From contig OY282456.1 of the NCBI GenBank assembly GCA_958296225.1, forward strand, positions 1,426,001 to 1,490,000: a DNA stretch of 64,000 bases, read 5' to 3'. Made by a program: the position numbers and the translations under genes. The notes under the pieces were generated by a model that saw nothing but the letters and a program-made list of their open reading frames with translations, made no database searches and was not told where the DNA came from. Origin of the DNA: an uncultured Dehalococcoidia bacterium. Lineage in GTDB: Bacteria > Chloroflexota > Dehalococcoidia > Lucifugimonadales > UBA3495. Positions 28,154-36,721 of the stretch are shown in pieces. Positions within the stretch are counted from its first letter, which is position 1, and every line of letters starts with the position of its first letter.

Positions 28154-28228
28154 GCGGAAGTGGCTCAGTGGTAGAGCGTCTCCTTGCCAAGGAGAAGGTC
28201 GCGGGTTCGAATCCCGTCTTCCGCTCCA
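28154..28228 (+). tRNA. tRNA-Gly (anticodon GCC)
   Basis: The acceptor arm GCGGAAG pairs with CTTCCGC. The D arm is GCTCAGTGGTAGAGC, the anticodon arm CTCC-TTGCCAA-GGAG gives GCC, and the T arm GCGGG-TTCGAAT-CCCGT is standard. CCA is encoded at 28226-28228. Confidence 0.97.
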
Positions 28229-28267
28229 TTTCCTTTTAAGCCCCGTTCTCATACTTGGATTGCCCGC

Positions 28268-28290
28268 AGGGCCGGCGGAATACCGGCCCT
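28268..28290 (+). terminator. Hairpin downstream of tRNA-Gly
   Basis: AGGGCCGG and CCGGCCCT pair around CGGAATA, 40 nt after the tRNA. No T-run follows. Terminator function is a guess from position. Confidence 0.35.
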
Positions 28291-28388
28291 ATGCTGCTGA
28301 ATGACGGCCCTAACCGGGGGGGCGGCTATCAGAATGACAGGTTTCAGGATTAGGTCTAAAATCCAGGCATGGCAATCCAACGGGACTC

Positions 28389-28425
28389 GCTGCAGCGCCT
28401 GGGGCGACGACCCCGGCGATGCAGC
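28389..28425 (+). promoter_or_regulatory. Long hairpin in the leader of the cupin gene
   Basis: GCTGCA, CGCC and GGGG pair with CCCC, GGCG and TGCAGC around CGACGA, giving 14 base pairs with one mismatch and one bulge. It ends 28 nt before the ATG at 28454, just ahead of the GAGGAGG ribosome site. It could be a leader regulator or a terminator of upstream transcription; no ligand class recognised. Confidence 0.4.
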
Positions 28426-28453
28426 ACTGAATCTCAATTGAGGAGGCAGCCCA

Positions 28454-29527
28454 ATGGCAGTACCGGAAAAGGTAAGCGTGGCAGATGCCCAGCAATATTA
28501 CGACACTACCGACCGCATCCGGCTGAAGCCGGGCTGGATGCAGGGGGAAGGTCAACCCTTGCCTGTAATGGAACCCTACCTCTGGCGTTGGGCCGAAGTG
28601 GAGCCTCTGGTTCTGCGGAGCGGCGAGTTGGTCACACCGGACCGGGACGTGGAACGGCGCACCCTGCGTCTGGCGACGCCGGGCCTGGACCGGGGCACCA
28701 CTCACACCATCACCGCCGCGCTGCAACTGCTGCTGCCCGGCGAATGCGCCCCCGCGCACCGTCATACTCCCACGGCCATCCGGTGGGTGCTGAAAGGCCA
28801 GGGCGCCTACACCACGGTGGAAGGCGACAAGTGCTATATGGAGCCGGGCGACCTGATTCTCACTCCCTCCTGGACCTGGCACGACCACAACAACGAAGGC
28901 TCCGACCCCATGATTTGGCTGGACGGCCTGGATGTCCCCCTGGTCCGGTATCTAAGGGCCAACTTCTACGAGGCTTATCCCGAAGACCAGCAGCCCATCG
29001 TCGGCGTGGCCGAGTCGGAAAGAAAGTTCGCCTCCGGCGCCCTGCGCCCTGCCTGGGAGGACACCCACTTGCCCTATTCTCCGCTGTGGCACTACAAGTG
29101 GGACAAGACCTATGAAGCGTTGCAGCGTCTGGCGGAGGTGGACGCCAGCCCCTTTGATGACGTAGCAATGGAGTTCAGCGACCCGGTCACCGGCGGCCCC
29201 GTGCTGCGCACCATGACCTGCTGGGCCCAGCTGATTCGACCCGGCATCTGCACCCGGGCGCACCGCCAGACCAGCTGCGCGGTCTATCAGGTGTACCAGG
29301 GCGAAGGCTACAGCGTCATCGACGGCCAGCGGTTCGACTGGAGCGAAGGCGACTTCTTCGTGGTGCCGCCCTGGGCCTGGCACGAACACGCCAACGACTC
29401 CACCGAAGAGGCCGTGCTGTTCTCCATCCAGGACATTCCGGTAATGAAAGACATGGCCCTCTACCGGGAAGAGCCTTACGCGGAAAACGCCGGCCACCAG
29501 CCGGTGACCAGCCGCTTCAAGGGTTAA
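28454..29527 (+). CDS. Bicupin dioxygenase, gentisate 1,2-dioxygenase-like
   Basis: 357 aa. Two cupin domains are seen. The first has metal ligands H102 and H104 (HRHTPTAIRWVLKG) and a second-motif HDH at 143-145. The second, from about residue 250, has RAHRQTSC and WHEH. Gentisate and 1-hydroxy-2-naphthoate dioxygenases share this fold and cleave the ring using Fe(II). Strong GAGGAGG ribosome site. The GMC and VOC genes follow on the same strand, suggesting an aromatic or sugar-acid catabolic group. The substrate is not provable from sequence. Confidence 0.8.
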   Translation: MAVPEKVSVADAQQYYDTTDRIRLKPGWMQGEGQPLPVMEPYLWRWAEVEPLVLRSGELVTPDRDVERRTLRLATPGLDRGTTHTITAALQLLLPGECAPAHRHTPTAIRWVLKGQGAYTTVEGDKCYMEPGDLILTPSWTWHDHNNEGSDPMIWLDGLDVPLVRYLRANFYEAYPEDQQPIVGVAESERKFASGALRPAWEDTHLPYSPLWHYKWDKTYEALQRLAEVDASPFDDVAMEFSDPVTGGPVLRTMTCWAQLIRPGICTRAHRQTSCAVYQVYQGEGYSVIDGQRFDWSEGDFFVVPPWAWHEHANDSTEEAVLFSIQDIPVMKDMALYREEPYAENAGHQPVTSRFKG

Positions 29528-29554
29528 AGCCTCAACCGCGCATTGCGTCCGGGT

Positions 29555-29578
29555 AGGGGCGGCGTATGCGTCGCCCCT
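29555..29578 (+). terminator. Hairpin downstream of the cupin gene
   Basis: AGGGGCG pairs with CGCCCCT, with GCGTATGCGT between, 28 nt after the stop. Same type of stem as at 62364-62389. No T-run. Confidence 0.35.
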
Positions 29579-29681
29579 GCAATAGCGCCGGCGGCGGTTG
29601 GCAAAATCGGCCAACTCCTGGAGAATGGAAAGACCTTGCGGATTATGGCAGCCAGATTTCCGTAAAGGACGGAGGTAAGTT

Positions 29682-31229
29682 ATGAAGTACGACGTCATCG
29701 TAGTGGGGGGCGGCTCCGCCGGATGCACCATCGCCAGCCGTCTGTCCGAAGACCCGGAGCGTTCCGTGCTGCTCCTGGAAGCCGGCCCGGATTACCCGGA
29801 TTTTGAGCATTTGCCCGACGACCTGAAGCTGGGCAACAACGTTTGGCTGTCGGCCTACGGGCCGCACAACTGGGGATATACCGCCCGGATAACGCCGGAT
29901 ATGGACGAACTGGTTATCCCGCGCGGCAAGGCCACCGGCGGCTCCAGCGCGGTGAACGGGCAGGTGCTTTTCCGGGGCATCCCCGAGGACTATGACCGCT
30001 GGGCCGAATGGGGCAACGACGAATGGGCGTTCACCAGGGTGCTGCCCTATTTCAACAAGCTGGAGACCGACCTGGACTTTGGTGGCGACGATTTCCACGG
30101 TTCCAACGGCCCGGTGCCGGTGCGCCGTTCTCCCCGCAGCGAGTGGATGCCCCATGCCGTAGCCTTTGAGCAAGCCTGCGTCGCCGAGGGCTTTCCCATC
30201 GACGAAGACCAGAATCATCCCGAGTCCACCGGCGTCTCGCCACGGGCGCGCAATACCATTGACGGCGTTCGGATGAGCATGGCCATCAACTACCTGGACT
30301 TGGCCCGCCATCGTCTGAACCTGACCATCAGGGGCAATGTAACCGCCCGGCGAATCCTGTTTGACGGGTCGCGGGCCGTGGGGGTTGAAGCCGAGAGCGG
30401 CGGAGCAGTCTTCACAGTGGAGGGCGATGAAATTGTCGTCAGCAGCGGGGCCGTTGCCTCTCCCCAGCTGCTGATGCTCTCCGGCATTGGCCCGGCGGAG
30501 CATCTCCGGAGTCTGGGCATCGCAGTAATTCACGACCTGCCCGGCGTGGGCCGGAACCTGCGCGACCACCCCGCCGCCGCCGCCCTTTACCGCGCCGTTG
30601 GCGAGAAGCCCGACGTTCAGGCGCCGGTCATCCAGGTTGGGCTGCGCTACACCGTCGCGGGGTCAAACCTGCGCAACGATATGCAGCTGAGCCCGACGCT
30701 TATGACCAGCGAACACCGGCCGGCGCACGTGGCCATCGACGACGACCTGAACTACATCGGCATGGGCGCCAGCTTGCAGTTGGCCCTGGGGCAGGGCGAG
30801 TTGACCCTGCAATCCACCGACCCCCACGTGCAGCCCCATCTGAACTACAACTACTATCAGGAGGAAGAAGACCTCAGGCGCATGAGAGAGGCGATACGCC
30901 TGGGCGTCCGCATAGCCGAAGGGCCATATTTCTCAAACCTGCTGTTGGAACGGGTTATGCCCACCGACGAAGAGCTGGAGTCGGACGATTTGCTGAACGA
31001 CTGGCTCCGACGCAACTCCGGAACGTCCCACCACATATCCGGCACCTGCAAGATGGGCCCCGACTCCGATGCGATGGCGGTGGTGGACCAGTTCCTGAAA
31101 GTGAAAGGCGTGCCGGGGCTCCGGGTGGCCGACGCCTCGGTTATGCCCGACTGCATCCGCGCCAACACCAACGCCACCACCATAATGATTGGAGAGAAGG
31201 TCTCCGATTTCATCAAAGAAGGTCGCTAA
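29682..31229 (+). CDS. GMC family FAD-dependent oxidoreductase
   Basis: 515 aa, choline-dehydrogenase-like. The FAD-binding loop is IVVGGGSAGCTIASRLSEDP followed by the acidic LLLEAGPD. GMC signature 1 is around PRGKATGGSSAVNGQVLFRG, and signature 2 around SSGAVASPQLLMLSGIGP. The catalytic His lies in GTSHHISGTCKMG, and the C-terminus is VADASVMPDCIRANTNATTIMIGEK. Oxidises an alcohol; which one is unknown. AGGACGGAGG precedes the ATG. Followed after 30 nt by a VOC protein. Confidence 0.92.
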   Translation: MKYDVIVVGGGSAGCTIASRLSEDPERSVLLLEAGPDYPDFEHLPDDLKLGNNVWLSAYGPHNWGYTARITPDMDELVIPRGKATGGSSAVNGQVLFRGIPEDYDRWAEWGNDEWAFTRVLPYFNKLETDLDFGGDDFHGSNGPVPVRRSPRSEWMPHAVAFEQACVAEGFPIDEDQNHPESTGVSPRARNTIDGVRMSMAINYLDLARHRLNLTIRGNVTARRILFDGSRAVGVEAESGGAVFTVEGDEIVVSSGAVASPQLLMLSGIGPAEHLRSLGIAVIHDLPGVGRNLRDHPAAAALYRAVGEKPDVQAPVIQVGLRYTVAGSNLRNDMQLSPTLMTSEHRPAHVAIDDDLNYIGMGASLQLALGQGELTLQSTDPHVQPHLNYNYYQEEEDLRRMREAIRLGVRIAEGPYFSNLLLERVMPTDEELESDDLLNDWLRRNSGTSHHISGTCKMGPDSDAMAVVDQFLKVKGVPGLRVADASVMPDCIRANTNATTIMIGEKVSDFIKEGR

Positions 31230-31259
31230 CGGACGGTTGACCGGGGGAGGCTGGAGCTA

Positions 31260-31736
31260 ATGGAAGTCGAATGGATGAACCACACGGGATTCGTGGTCAG
31301 CGACATGGAACGTTCCCTGGCCTTCTACCGGGACCTGCTGGGGCTGCAAGAGGAACGCGACCAGATTTTGGAAGGAGACTTCATTTCCGAACTGGTGGGC
31401 TATCCAGACGCCAGGTTGCGCATCGTGTACCTCGGCGCGGGGGATCTGCGCCACTCGGTGGAACTGATTCAGTACCTCAACCCGCCCGGCGATGCCGTCA
31501 GCCTCCCCCGGCGCCACCAGGTCGGAGCGGCTCACCTGGGCGTAATCGTGGACGACCTGGACGCCTTTTACCGGGAGCTGTCCGCCCGGGGCGTCCGGTT
31601 CGTCAGTCCGCCGGCGATACGCCCCAACCCGGTGTACCCGGCGGCCAGCAAGGGCTGCTATATGCAGGACCCCGACGGCAACTGGCTGGAGCTGTTGGAA
31701 CGCCCCCCGGCCCCGCCCGGCGTAACATTGGTATAG
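31260..31736 (+). CDS. VOC superfamily (glyoxalase/dioxygenase-type) protein
   Basis: 158 aa, paired beta-alpha-beta-beta-beta modules. MNHTGFVVSDMERSLAFYRDLLG opens module one and AAHLGVIVDDLDAFYRELSARG opens module two; GCYMQDPDGNWLELLE carries the C-terminal metal-binding Glu. Likely metal ligands are His in NHTG, His in AHLG and Glu in LELLE. Members isomerise, cleave rings or epimerise; the reaction here is open. It follows the GMC gene after 30 nt with GGGAGG ahead. Confidence 0.85.
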   Translation: MEVEWMNHTGFVVSDMERSLAFYRDLLGLQEERDQILEGDFISELVGYPDARLRIVYLGAGDLRHSVELIQYLNPPGDAVSLPRRHQVGAAHLGVIVDDLDAFYRELSARGVRFVSPPAIRPNPVYPAASKGCYMQDPDGNWLELLERPPAPPGVTLV

Positions 31737-32129
31737 GGTCGGGGGTATAGAGTCGGGGCATAAAAACGCGGCGCTCACCAACCCGCCGGCCGCCGCGCAA
31801 CTCAACCCCCTGGCGGCCCGTTTCCGGGCTGACTCGCCGGTTTTTTGAGTACCGGCGACCACGCTCCTCCGCCCCCGGCAAGTCCCTGCCGTTGGCCAGA
31901 CGCGGGCCCTCCCCACACCGGAACAGCGGCAACTGCACTGCCGCCACGCCGCAGCCGGTCATCGACACACCGCCCGCACCGGCTCAGTCAACCGGCCATC
32001 CTTATCCTGCAATCAAACCATCGCAAACGGAACGCTACCAGGGAGCAGAGCCGGTTCGCCATCATCTAGAATGCGGTACGCGAACTGGATTCGCCATCAA
32101 TGCTATACTGGCTGCGAGGTGTCGGCAAT
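31737..32129. other. Intergenic region with hairpin and repeat remnant
   Basis: No gene seen in about 390 bp. TCGCCGGT/ACCGGCGA form a hairpin at 31834-31858. A fragment of the MITE-like end (AACGGAACGCTACC) sits at about 32025-32041. An extended -10 (TGCTATACT, 32101-32109) stands 20 bp before the small gene at 32130. Confidence 0.5.
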
Positions 32130-32303
32130 ATGAACGAGAGCAATGACCGGAATCGGATGTACGAGGAGCTGCGCCGGCGGGCGGTTGCGGAGTTTGGCGA
32201 GGCGCGCGCCGTGGAACTGGAATCGTTCCTGCGGGCGGCGGCGGAGCAGGTCTCCGACGTTGACCGCGCCGACGTGCACCCGGACTTGGAGCCGCTGCAC
32301 TAG
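32130..32303 (+). CDS. Small GatC/AtzG-like partner protein
   Basis: 57 aa, from the ATG at 32130. Two amphipathic helices are followed by a short acidic tail (VDRADVHPDLEPLH), resembling GatC-type and AtzG-type proteins that wrap around amidase-signature enzymes. The family call rests on size, helix pattern and position 49 nt before an amidase gene. The same arrangement recurs at 51057. An extended -10 promoter lies directly upstream. Confidence 0.5.
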   Translation: MNESNDRNRMYEELRRRAVAEFGEARAVELESFLRAAAEQVSDVDRADVHPDLEPLH

Positions 32304-32352
32304 CAGAAACCGTTGCGCGGTCAGTCCGTATCGCTATCAATGAGGTTGAATG

Positions 32353-33708
32353 ATGCCCGAACTCTACGAGCTTACGATGTCCGAAGCCGCCGCGCAGATT
32401 CGCGCGGGAACCCTCTCGCCGGTTGCGCTGGCGGAGTCGCTGCTGGCGCGGATTGATGCGCTGGACGGCGACTTGCGGGCCTGGGTCACCATCGACCGGG
32501 ATGCAGTGTTGTCAGCGGCCCGGCAGCGGGAGGCCGCCGTCCAACGCGGCGAACCCCTCGGCCCGCTGCACGGGGTGCCCGTGGGCCTGAAGGACATTTT
32601 TTATACCGCCGGGATGCTCACCGCCTGCGGCTCCAAAGTGTACGCCGACTTCGTACCGGAATTTGACGCCACGTCGGTGGCAAAAATCAAAGCGGCCGGC
32701 GGCATTGTCCTCGGCAAGACGGTCACCACCGAATTCGCCACCTCCGACCCCTCGCCGACGCGCAATCCCTGGAACCCGGCGCACACCCCCGGCGGCTCCA
32801 GCAGCGGCTCGTCGGCGGCGGTGGCGGCGCGGATGGTTCCGGCCGCTCTCGGCTCGCAGACCGGCGGCTCCACCTGCCGCCCGGCGGCCTACAACGGCAT
32901 CGTCGGCCTCAAGCCCACCTACGGGCGCATCAGCCGCTACGGTGTCGTTCCGGTGAGCTGGTCGCTGGACCACGTGGGCATCCTGACCCGCACGGTGGCC
33001 GACGCCGCCCTGCTGCTCACCGTACTGAGCGGCGCGGACGACAACGACCCCGGCAGCCTGCAACATCCCGTACCCGATTTCGCCGCTCAAATGGCCGAGC
33101 ACGACCGGCCGCCCCGCGTCGGGCTGGTGCGGCAGTATTATCAGGACTACGCCACGCCGGAGCTGTGGGCGCATACCGAGTCGGTGGCTCACCGGCTGGC
33201 CGCCGCCGGCGCCGAGGTCGCGGAGCTGGAATTGCCCGACAGTTTCGCCCAGGTGCACAGCCTCCAGCGCATCGTAATGAACGTAGAGTGCGCCGCATTC
33301 CACCAGGCCAATCACCGCATCCGCGCCGCCGACTACGGCCCCCGAATCCGCGCCGGCATCGAGATGGGCCTGATTATGCCAACCGCCGCCTATCTGAAAG
33401 CCCAGCGCCTGCGCCGCAAGTTCCGCGCCGACCTGAACGAGCTGGCCGCCAGCGTGGACGTCGTAATGACGCCGGCCACACCGGCCCCGGCGCCCAAAGA
33501 CCTGAACACCACCGGAGACGCCGCGTTCCAGGTTCCCTGGACCGCCGCCGGCCTGCCAACAGTAACAATCCCAACGGGCCTGAGCGAGCTGGGTATGCCC
33601 ATGGCAGTGCAGTTCGGCAGCCCCTGGGCGCAAGAGGGCAAGCTACTAGCCGCAGCCCAATGGTGCGAGCAAGCAGCCGCCCTGAACCAAGCTCCGCCCA
33701 TTTCTTGA
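32353..33708 (+). CDS. Amidase-signature enzyme (GatA-like)
   Basis: 451 aa. The Ser-cisSer-Lys triad is visible: Lys in VGLKDIFYT, cis-Ser in GGSSSGSSAAVAA and nucleophile Ser in GSQTGGSTCRPAA. VGLKPTYGRISRYGVVP is the standard follow-up. The absence of GatB and the presence of a tiny partner suggest an amide or allophanate/biuret-type hydrolase rather than the tRNA amidotransferase. The ATG at 32353 was chosen over 32350 because GAGG lies 7 nt upstream. Confidence 0.9.
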   Translation: MPELYELTMSEAAAQIRAGTLSPVALAESLLARIDALDGDLRAWVTIDRDAVLSAARQREAAVQRGEPLGPLHGVPVGLKDIFYTAGMLTACGSKVYADFVPEFDATSVAKIKAAGGIVLGKTVTTEFATSDPSPTRNPWNPAHTPGGSSSGSSAAVAARMVPAALGSQTGGSTCRPAAYNGIVGLKPTYGRISRYGVVPVSWSLDHVGILTRTVADAALLLTVLSGADDNDPGSLQHPVPDFAAQMAEHDRPPRVGLVRQYYQDYATPELWAHTESVAHRLAAAGAEVAELELPDSFAQVHSLQRIVMNVECAAFHQANHRIRAADYGPRIRAGIEMGLIMPTAAYLKAQRLRRKFRADLNELAASVDVVMTPATPAPAPKDLNTTGDAAFQVPWTAAGLPTVTIPTGLSELGMPMAVQFGSPWAQEGKLLAAAQWCEQAAALNQAPPIS

Positions 33709-33758
33709 CACCCCTATATGGTATAGTAGTACCAACATTCCAACAGCAAGGAGGACAC

Positions 33759-34457
33759 ATGGGAACTTCCGAAAACCTCTTCTTGGGGTTCGACACGGGC
33801 GGCTTGAAGCACTTTGGGTGGAGCATATGCAGGGGGGGCAATGGCGGCCAGGGGCATTATCCCTTGGAACGACTTACAACTGGATTAGCGGATGACGCTT
33901 GGGACGCCATAACCCAAGTGAAAAGCGCAATTAATGCCCACTACCCTCAGGGCAATTTCCATGTTATGGCCGCAGGGATTGATGCCCCGTTGCTATGGAA
34001 TAAGAGAGGCGACAATAAGGGAAACAGGGAGGCTGACGCCATTCTCACCGGGGCACTAAAGAAAACTCAGGGCCCGTGGCCAAGCGTTGTGGCTGTGAAC
34101 AGTTTGTATGGTGCGGTTACGGTACAAGGCCCGTTGTTGGTCAGGCACCTCAGTGCAAACTGGGATCTGACGATTACCGAGTCCCATCCCTCGGTGTTTC
34201 GTCATTTGCTGCCACACGATGGACAGTTTGGAATGAGAGACATGGTAGGCCACTTGACGGATGGTTTGCCCATCCGCAACCAGCAAGACCAACGCGGACA
34301 CGAACTGGACGCCACGCTCTGCGCAGTCGCGGCATGGGCAGCGATACAAAAACCGCCTATGCCCCAGAGGGAATGGCGAAACCTCTACAAGGGAGACCCA
34401 GACCTGTATAACCCGTCCGGGATACCCGTCAGCTATTGGATGCCTATCCCCTGCTAA
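33759..34457 (+). CDS. DUF429 family protein (RNase H-like fold)
   Basis: 232 aa from the ATG with AGGAGG ahead. Motifs fit DUF429: LGFDTGG with D12, AGIDAPL with D75, READAI near 90, TESHPSVFRHLL near 140 and a closing GHELDATLCAVAAW with D184. The acidic residues could form an RNase H-type metal site. Activity is unproven in the family. GC content and codon use are visibly lower than in the flanking genes, which suggests recent acquisition. It overlaps the end of the converging PQQ dehydrogenase gene by 4 bp. Confidence 0.7.
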   Translation: MGTSENLFLGFDTGGLKHFGWSICRGGNGGQGHYPLERLTTGLADDAWDAITQVKSAINAHYPQGNFHVMAAGIDAPLLWNKRGDNKGNREADAILTGALKKTQGPWPSVVAVNSLYGAVTVQGPLLVRHLSANWDLTITESHPSVFRHLLPHDGQFGMRDMVGHLTDGLPIRNQQDQRGHELDATLCAVAAWAAIQKPPMPQREWRNLYKGDPDLYNPSGIPVSYWMPIPC

Positions 34458-35749
34458 CCGGCCAACCGATAGATGCCCGACTTCTGCGATAGTAGGTACA
34501 ACTCCCCATCGTTGTCCTGTCCAAATGACATAATCCGCAGCCCGGTGTCGGCAAGTTGCCGGTGTTCCACCACGCCGCCGCCAGCGTAGCGCAGGCCATA
34601 GACCTTGCCGGAGCAGAAGTCGCCGTACACGTAGGCGCCGTTCAGCCAGGGGATGCTGGCGCCCCGGTACACGTAGCCGCCGATTATCGAGCAGGGTTCG
34701 CCGTCCAGCGCGTACTCCCATACCGGCGGCGTCATTCCGGCGCGGTCGCAATCGTCCCGGGGCTGGAAGCAGTGGCCGCCCTCCAGCACGTTCCATCCAT
34801 AATTGGCGCCCCGTTGGATGCGGTCAATTTCCTCCCAGCGATTCTGCCCCACGTCGCCAGCCCATATATCGCCGGTAACGCTGTCAAACGTAAATCGCCA
34901 GGGATTGCGCAGCCCGTAGGCCCAGATTTCGCCGCGCCCGCCGCCGCCGGCAAAAGGGTTGTCCGGCGGAATGACGTAGGGCAACTCCGCTGTAGCATCA
35001 GATACGTCAATCCGCAAGATCGCCCCCAGCAACGTTGACGTATCCTGCCCGTGGCCCTGCGGGTCGCCGGCCGCGCCGCCGTCGCCCAGGCCGATGTACA
35101 GGTAGCCGTCCGGCCCAAAGGCCAGCATCCCGCCGTTGTGGTTGGGGTAGGGCTGCGCGACGGACAGTATAATCAACTCGCTGTCCGGGTCAACGGCGGC
35201 GCCATCCGGCGCCAGGGTAAAGCGCGCAACTACCGACCGGCGCGGCTGGGCCGCCGAATAGTAGAGGTACAGATGCCGCGCGTTGTCCGGGTCAATCGCC
35301 ATCCCCAGCAACCCCTCCTCGGAACCGCGACTGCTCACCCGCCCGGTAATGTCCAGCAGCTCCGATGCGGCGGGGTCAGGACGCAGCCCATTAAATACCC
35401 AGACCCGCCCGGCCCGCTCGGTCACTAACGCCCGGCCCGCCTTTGTCTCAATCAGATTGGTTGGCTCTTTAAACCGCCGGCCAGTGAGCGCCGGTTCCAA
35501 CCGCAGCGTCCCCAAAGGCGGCGCGGCGGTTGGCGGCGCCGCTGTTGATGCCGGAGTCGCTGTTGGCGATGTGGCGGCCATCGTCATCGGCGGCGGCGTT
35601 GTCAACGGGGTTGCTGTCTGCGACGGCGCCGTTGCTATCGACGGTGCCGTTGGCGGCGATGGGGCCACCGTTGGCGATGGCCCCGCGTTGACGCAGCCCG
35701 CCGCCAGCGCCGTGAGCAAAACGATTAGAATGGTTGCGATTACAGCCAT
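34454..35749 (-). CDS. PQQ-dependent sugar dehydrogenase, lipoprotein
   Basis: 431 aa. The N-terminus is a lipoprotein signal (LLTALAAGC, lipidated Cys about residue 19), followed by a Pro/Thr/Ala-rich linker to about residue 75. The six-bladed propeller of glucose/sorbosone dehydrogenases then begins (PTNLIETKAGRALVTERAGRVWVF, EEGLLGMAIDPD, NHNGGMLAFGPDGYLYIGLGDGGAAGDP). The calcium/PQQ site text GDGGAAGDP is intact. Located outside the membrane; oxidises sugars or aldoses. No PQQ synthesis genes in the window. Confidence 0.9.
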   Translation of the reverse strand: MAVIATILIVLLTALAAGCVNAGPSPTVAPSPPTAPSIATAPSQTATPLTTPPPMTMAATSPTATPASTAAPPTAAPPLGTLRLEPALTGRRFKEPTNLIETKAGRALVTERAGRVWVFNGLRPDPAASELLDITGRVSSRGSEEGLLGMAIDPDNARHLYLYYSAAQPRRSVVARFTLAPDGAAVDPDSELIILSVAQPYPNHNGGMLAFGPDGYLYIGLGDGGAAGDPQGHGQDTSTLLGAILRIDVSDATAELPYVIPPDNPFAGGGGRGEIWAYGLRNPWRFTFDSVTGDIWAGDVGQNRWEEIDRIQRGANYGWNVLEGGHCFQPRDDCDRAGMTPPVWEYALDGEPCSIIGGYVYRGASIPWLNGAYVYGDFCSGKVYGLRYAGGGVVEHRQLADTGLRIMSFGQDNDGELYLLSQKSGIYRLAG

Positions 35750-35795
35750 ATCCCTACCATACTACAATCACTCAAACGAAAGTTGGAGAGGCTTT

Positions 35796-36614
35796 ATGAG
35801 CGCAATCGAAACCTGGGGCGAAATGGTGCGGTTGGAGCACGCGCAGTCGGACCGGATGCGTGGGGTGCGCCCTGCCGACCACTGGACGCAATGCGCGCCG
35901 CAGTTCAAGGCCGACCCGTACCGGAGCGGCGATACGCTGGTTGAGGCGCTGCGCGCGCATCTGCGGCCCGCTGATACCCTGCTGGACGTGGGTGCCGGCG
36001 GCGGGCGGCTGGCCCTGCCGCTGGCTCTGGCCTGCCAATCCGTAACCGCTGTGGAGCCGTCGCCCAGTATGTGCGCCGTGCTGCGGGAAACCGCCCACGA
36101 ATACGGCATCGCCAACGTCTCCATTGTCGCGGCCGGCTGGCCCGAAGCCGCCGTTGCGCCGGCCGACGTCACGCTGTGCAGCCACGTGGTCTATGTCGTC
36201 GAACACATCGCGCCTTTCGTCCGCAAGCTGGACAGCCACGCCCGGCGTCTGGCGCTGGCGGTGCTGTTCCAGTCCCCGCCCCAATCGCAAATCTACGCGC
36301 TATGGGAGCAGGTACACGGCGAAAAGCGCCACCCCCTGCCCAGCCTGCCGGAGTTCCTGCCCGTACTGGATGAGCTGGGCATCCAACCGGAGGTGACCGA
36401 ACTGGACGCGCCGCCGCCGCGCGGGTTCGACAGCATCGCCGAAGCCCGCGAATCCATCGCCAGCCGCCTCTACGTAACCCCCGGCACCGCAGCCATGGGC
36501 CGGCTGGAGCGGGCGTTGGATGATTCGCTGCACGAATCGGACGGCGTCTGGCAAGTTGAGGGGACACAGCCCTTGCGCCCCTGCATCGTGGCCTGGCAGA
36601 CTGCCGGACGTTAG
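35796..36614 (+). CDS. SAM-dependent methyltransferase, class I
   Basis: 272 aa. The SAM loop is LLDVGAGGGRLALPLAL, with the acidic end VEPSPSM 15 residues later and APADVTLCSHVVYVVEHIAPF as the motif III region. Start ATG with GGAGAGG upstream; the frame continues upstream but is antisense to the PQQ dehydrogenase gene. Target unknown. A hairpin at 36637 follows the stop. Confidence 0.8.
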   Translation: MSAIETWGEMVRLEHAQSDRMRGVRPADHWTQCAPQFKADPYRSGDTLVEALRAHLRPADTLLDVGAGGGRLALPLALACQSVTAVEPSPSMCAVLRETAHEYGIANVSIVAAGWPEAAVAPADVTLCSHVVYVVEHIAPFVRKLDSHARRLALAVLFQSPPQSQIYALWEQVHGEKRHPLPSLPEFLPVLDELGIQPEVTELDAPPPRGFDSIAEARESIASRLYVTPGTAAMGRLERALDDSLHESDGVWQVEGTQPLRPCIVAWQTAGR

Positions 36615-36636
36615 GCACAACTAACCTGACTGACCT

Positions 36637-36666
36637 GGCGCCGGAACGGCCCGGTGTTCCGTCGCC
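36637..36666 (+). terminator. Hairpin after the methyltransferase gene
   Basis: GGCG-CGGAAC pairs with GTTCCG-CGCC around GGCCCGGT, ten pairs with one mismatch. No T-run. Confidence 0.4.
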
Positions 36667-36721
36667 AATCCGAGTTGTATACTACGCCCGAAAATTGCAT
36701 GGAGTAATGGAGTAGAGGGAT

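Noticed and set aside
33709..33758. TTGACA...TATAGT as promoter of the DUF429 gene
   Set aside because: The spacer between the boxes is only 11 bp; a box at 16 bp (TAGTAC) is weak. Left uncalled.
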